Shown here: one piece after another, positions 63,920 to 64,000 of the stretch
How positions within the stretch are numbered: the first letter of the stretch is position 1
Layout: every line of letters starts with the position of its first letter
From: Mnemiopsis leidyi
Lineage: Eukaryota > Ctenophora > Tentaculata > Lobata > Bolinopsidae
Reading direction: 5' to 3'
Assembly: GCA_000226015.1 (NCBI GenBank)
Contig: JH153929.1
Coordinates: 96,111-160,110, forward strand
Length of the DNA: 64,000 nt
Position numbers and translations under genes: made by a program
The notes under the pieces: model-generated
The model's database searches: none
What the model saw: the letters and a program-made list of their open reading frames with translations, nothing else
Told to the model about the DNA's origin: nothing

Positions 63920-64000
<81 letters not shown>
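63920..64000. repeat. (TG)n microsatellite at the window end
   Basis: About 80 bases of TG dinucleotide with one interruption (tgttgtg) near 63957, continuing past the window edge. Confidence 0.98.

Overview
This is an animal nuclear genome window: intron-rich genes with GT-AG introns, about 39% G+C, LINE and foldback/MITE-like repeats, microsatellites, and two runs of Ns marking assembly gaps. The main gene is a complete Notch receptor on the minus strand. Its extracellular part is compact, with about 15 EGF-like repeats against 30 or more in many bilaterians. Together with the repeat families this suggests an invertebrate, possibly a non-bilaterian, but the phylum cannot be fixed from the sequence alone.

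Layout. 324-1345 (-) is a decayed LINE reverse transcriptase. 2536-4827 (+) is a small spliced coiled-coil gene with an N-terminal myristoylation-type start. From 19434 down to 4924, five genes lie head to tail on the minus strand with only about 400-510 bp between stop and next start: adenylate kinase 3 (7 exons), KIN17 (intronless), CIAPIN1/anamorsin (intronless), UBOX5/RNF37 (7 exons) and RABL6 (7 exons). RABL6 runs tail to tail into the coiled-coil gene. A Ser-rich 238-codon ORF lies antisense inside UBOX5 intron 5. 19.5-24.4 kb is repeat-rich intergenic DNA: a pogo-like terminus, hairpins, foldback elements, an RT remnant and an N gap. 24471-48852 (-) is Notch in 24 exons; all phases match and give 1403 codons plus stop. 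Introns 4 and 5 (each about 6 kb) hold tandem repeats and candidate regulatory sites. 48.9-64 kb has no gene I can support; it is upstream of Notch and holds microsatellites, a 65-bp satellite, a cluster of CCAAT boxes and a long (TG)n run at the window end.

How the genes relate. The five-gene array is made of housekeeping functions: mitochondrial nucleotide balance, DNA/RNA metabolism, cytosolic Fe-S assembly, ubiquitin ligation and a small-GTPase-like protein. Spacing is uniform, and splice-acceptor-like sequences sit just before several start codons, which would fit trans-spliced or polycistronic expression (inference). No CRISPR array, tRNA or rRNA was found. I did not find a clearly new molecular system. 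The most unusual structures are a 30-bp minisatellite that copies a Notch splice donor in frame, an inverted repeat pair spanning RABL6 exons whose hairpins differ in sequence but keep their structure, and a roughly seven-fold excess of CACGTG across the window.
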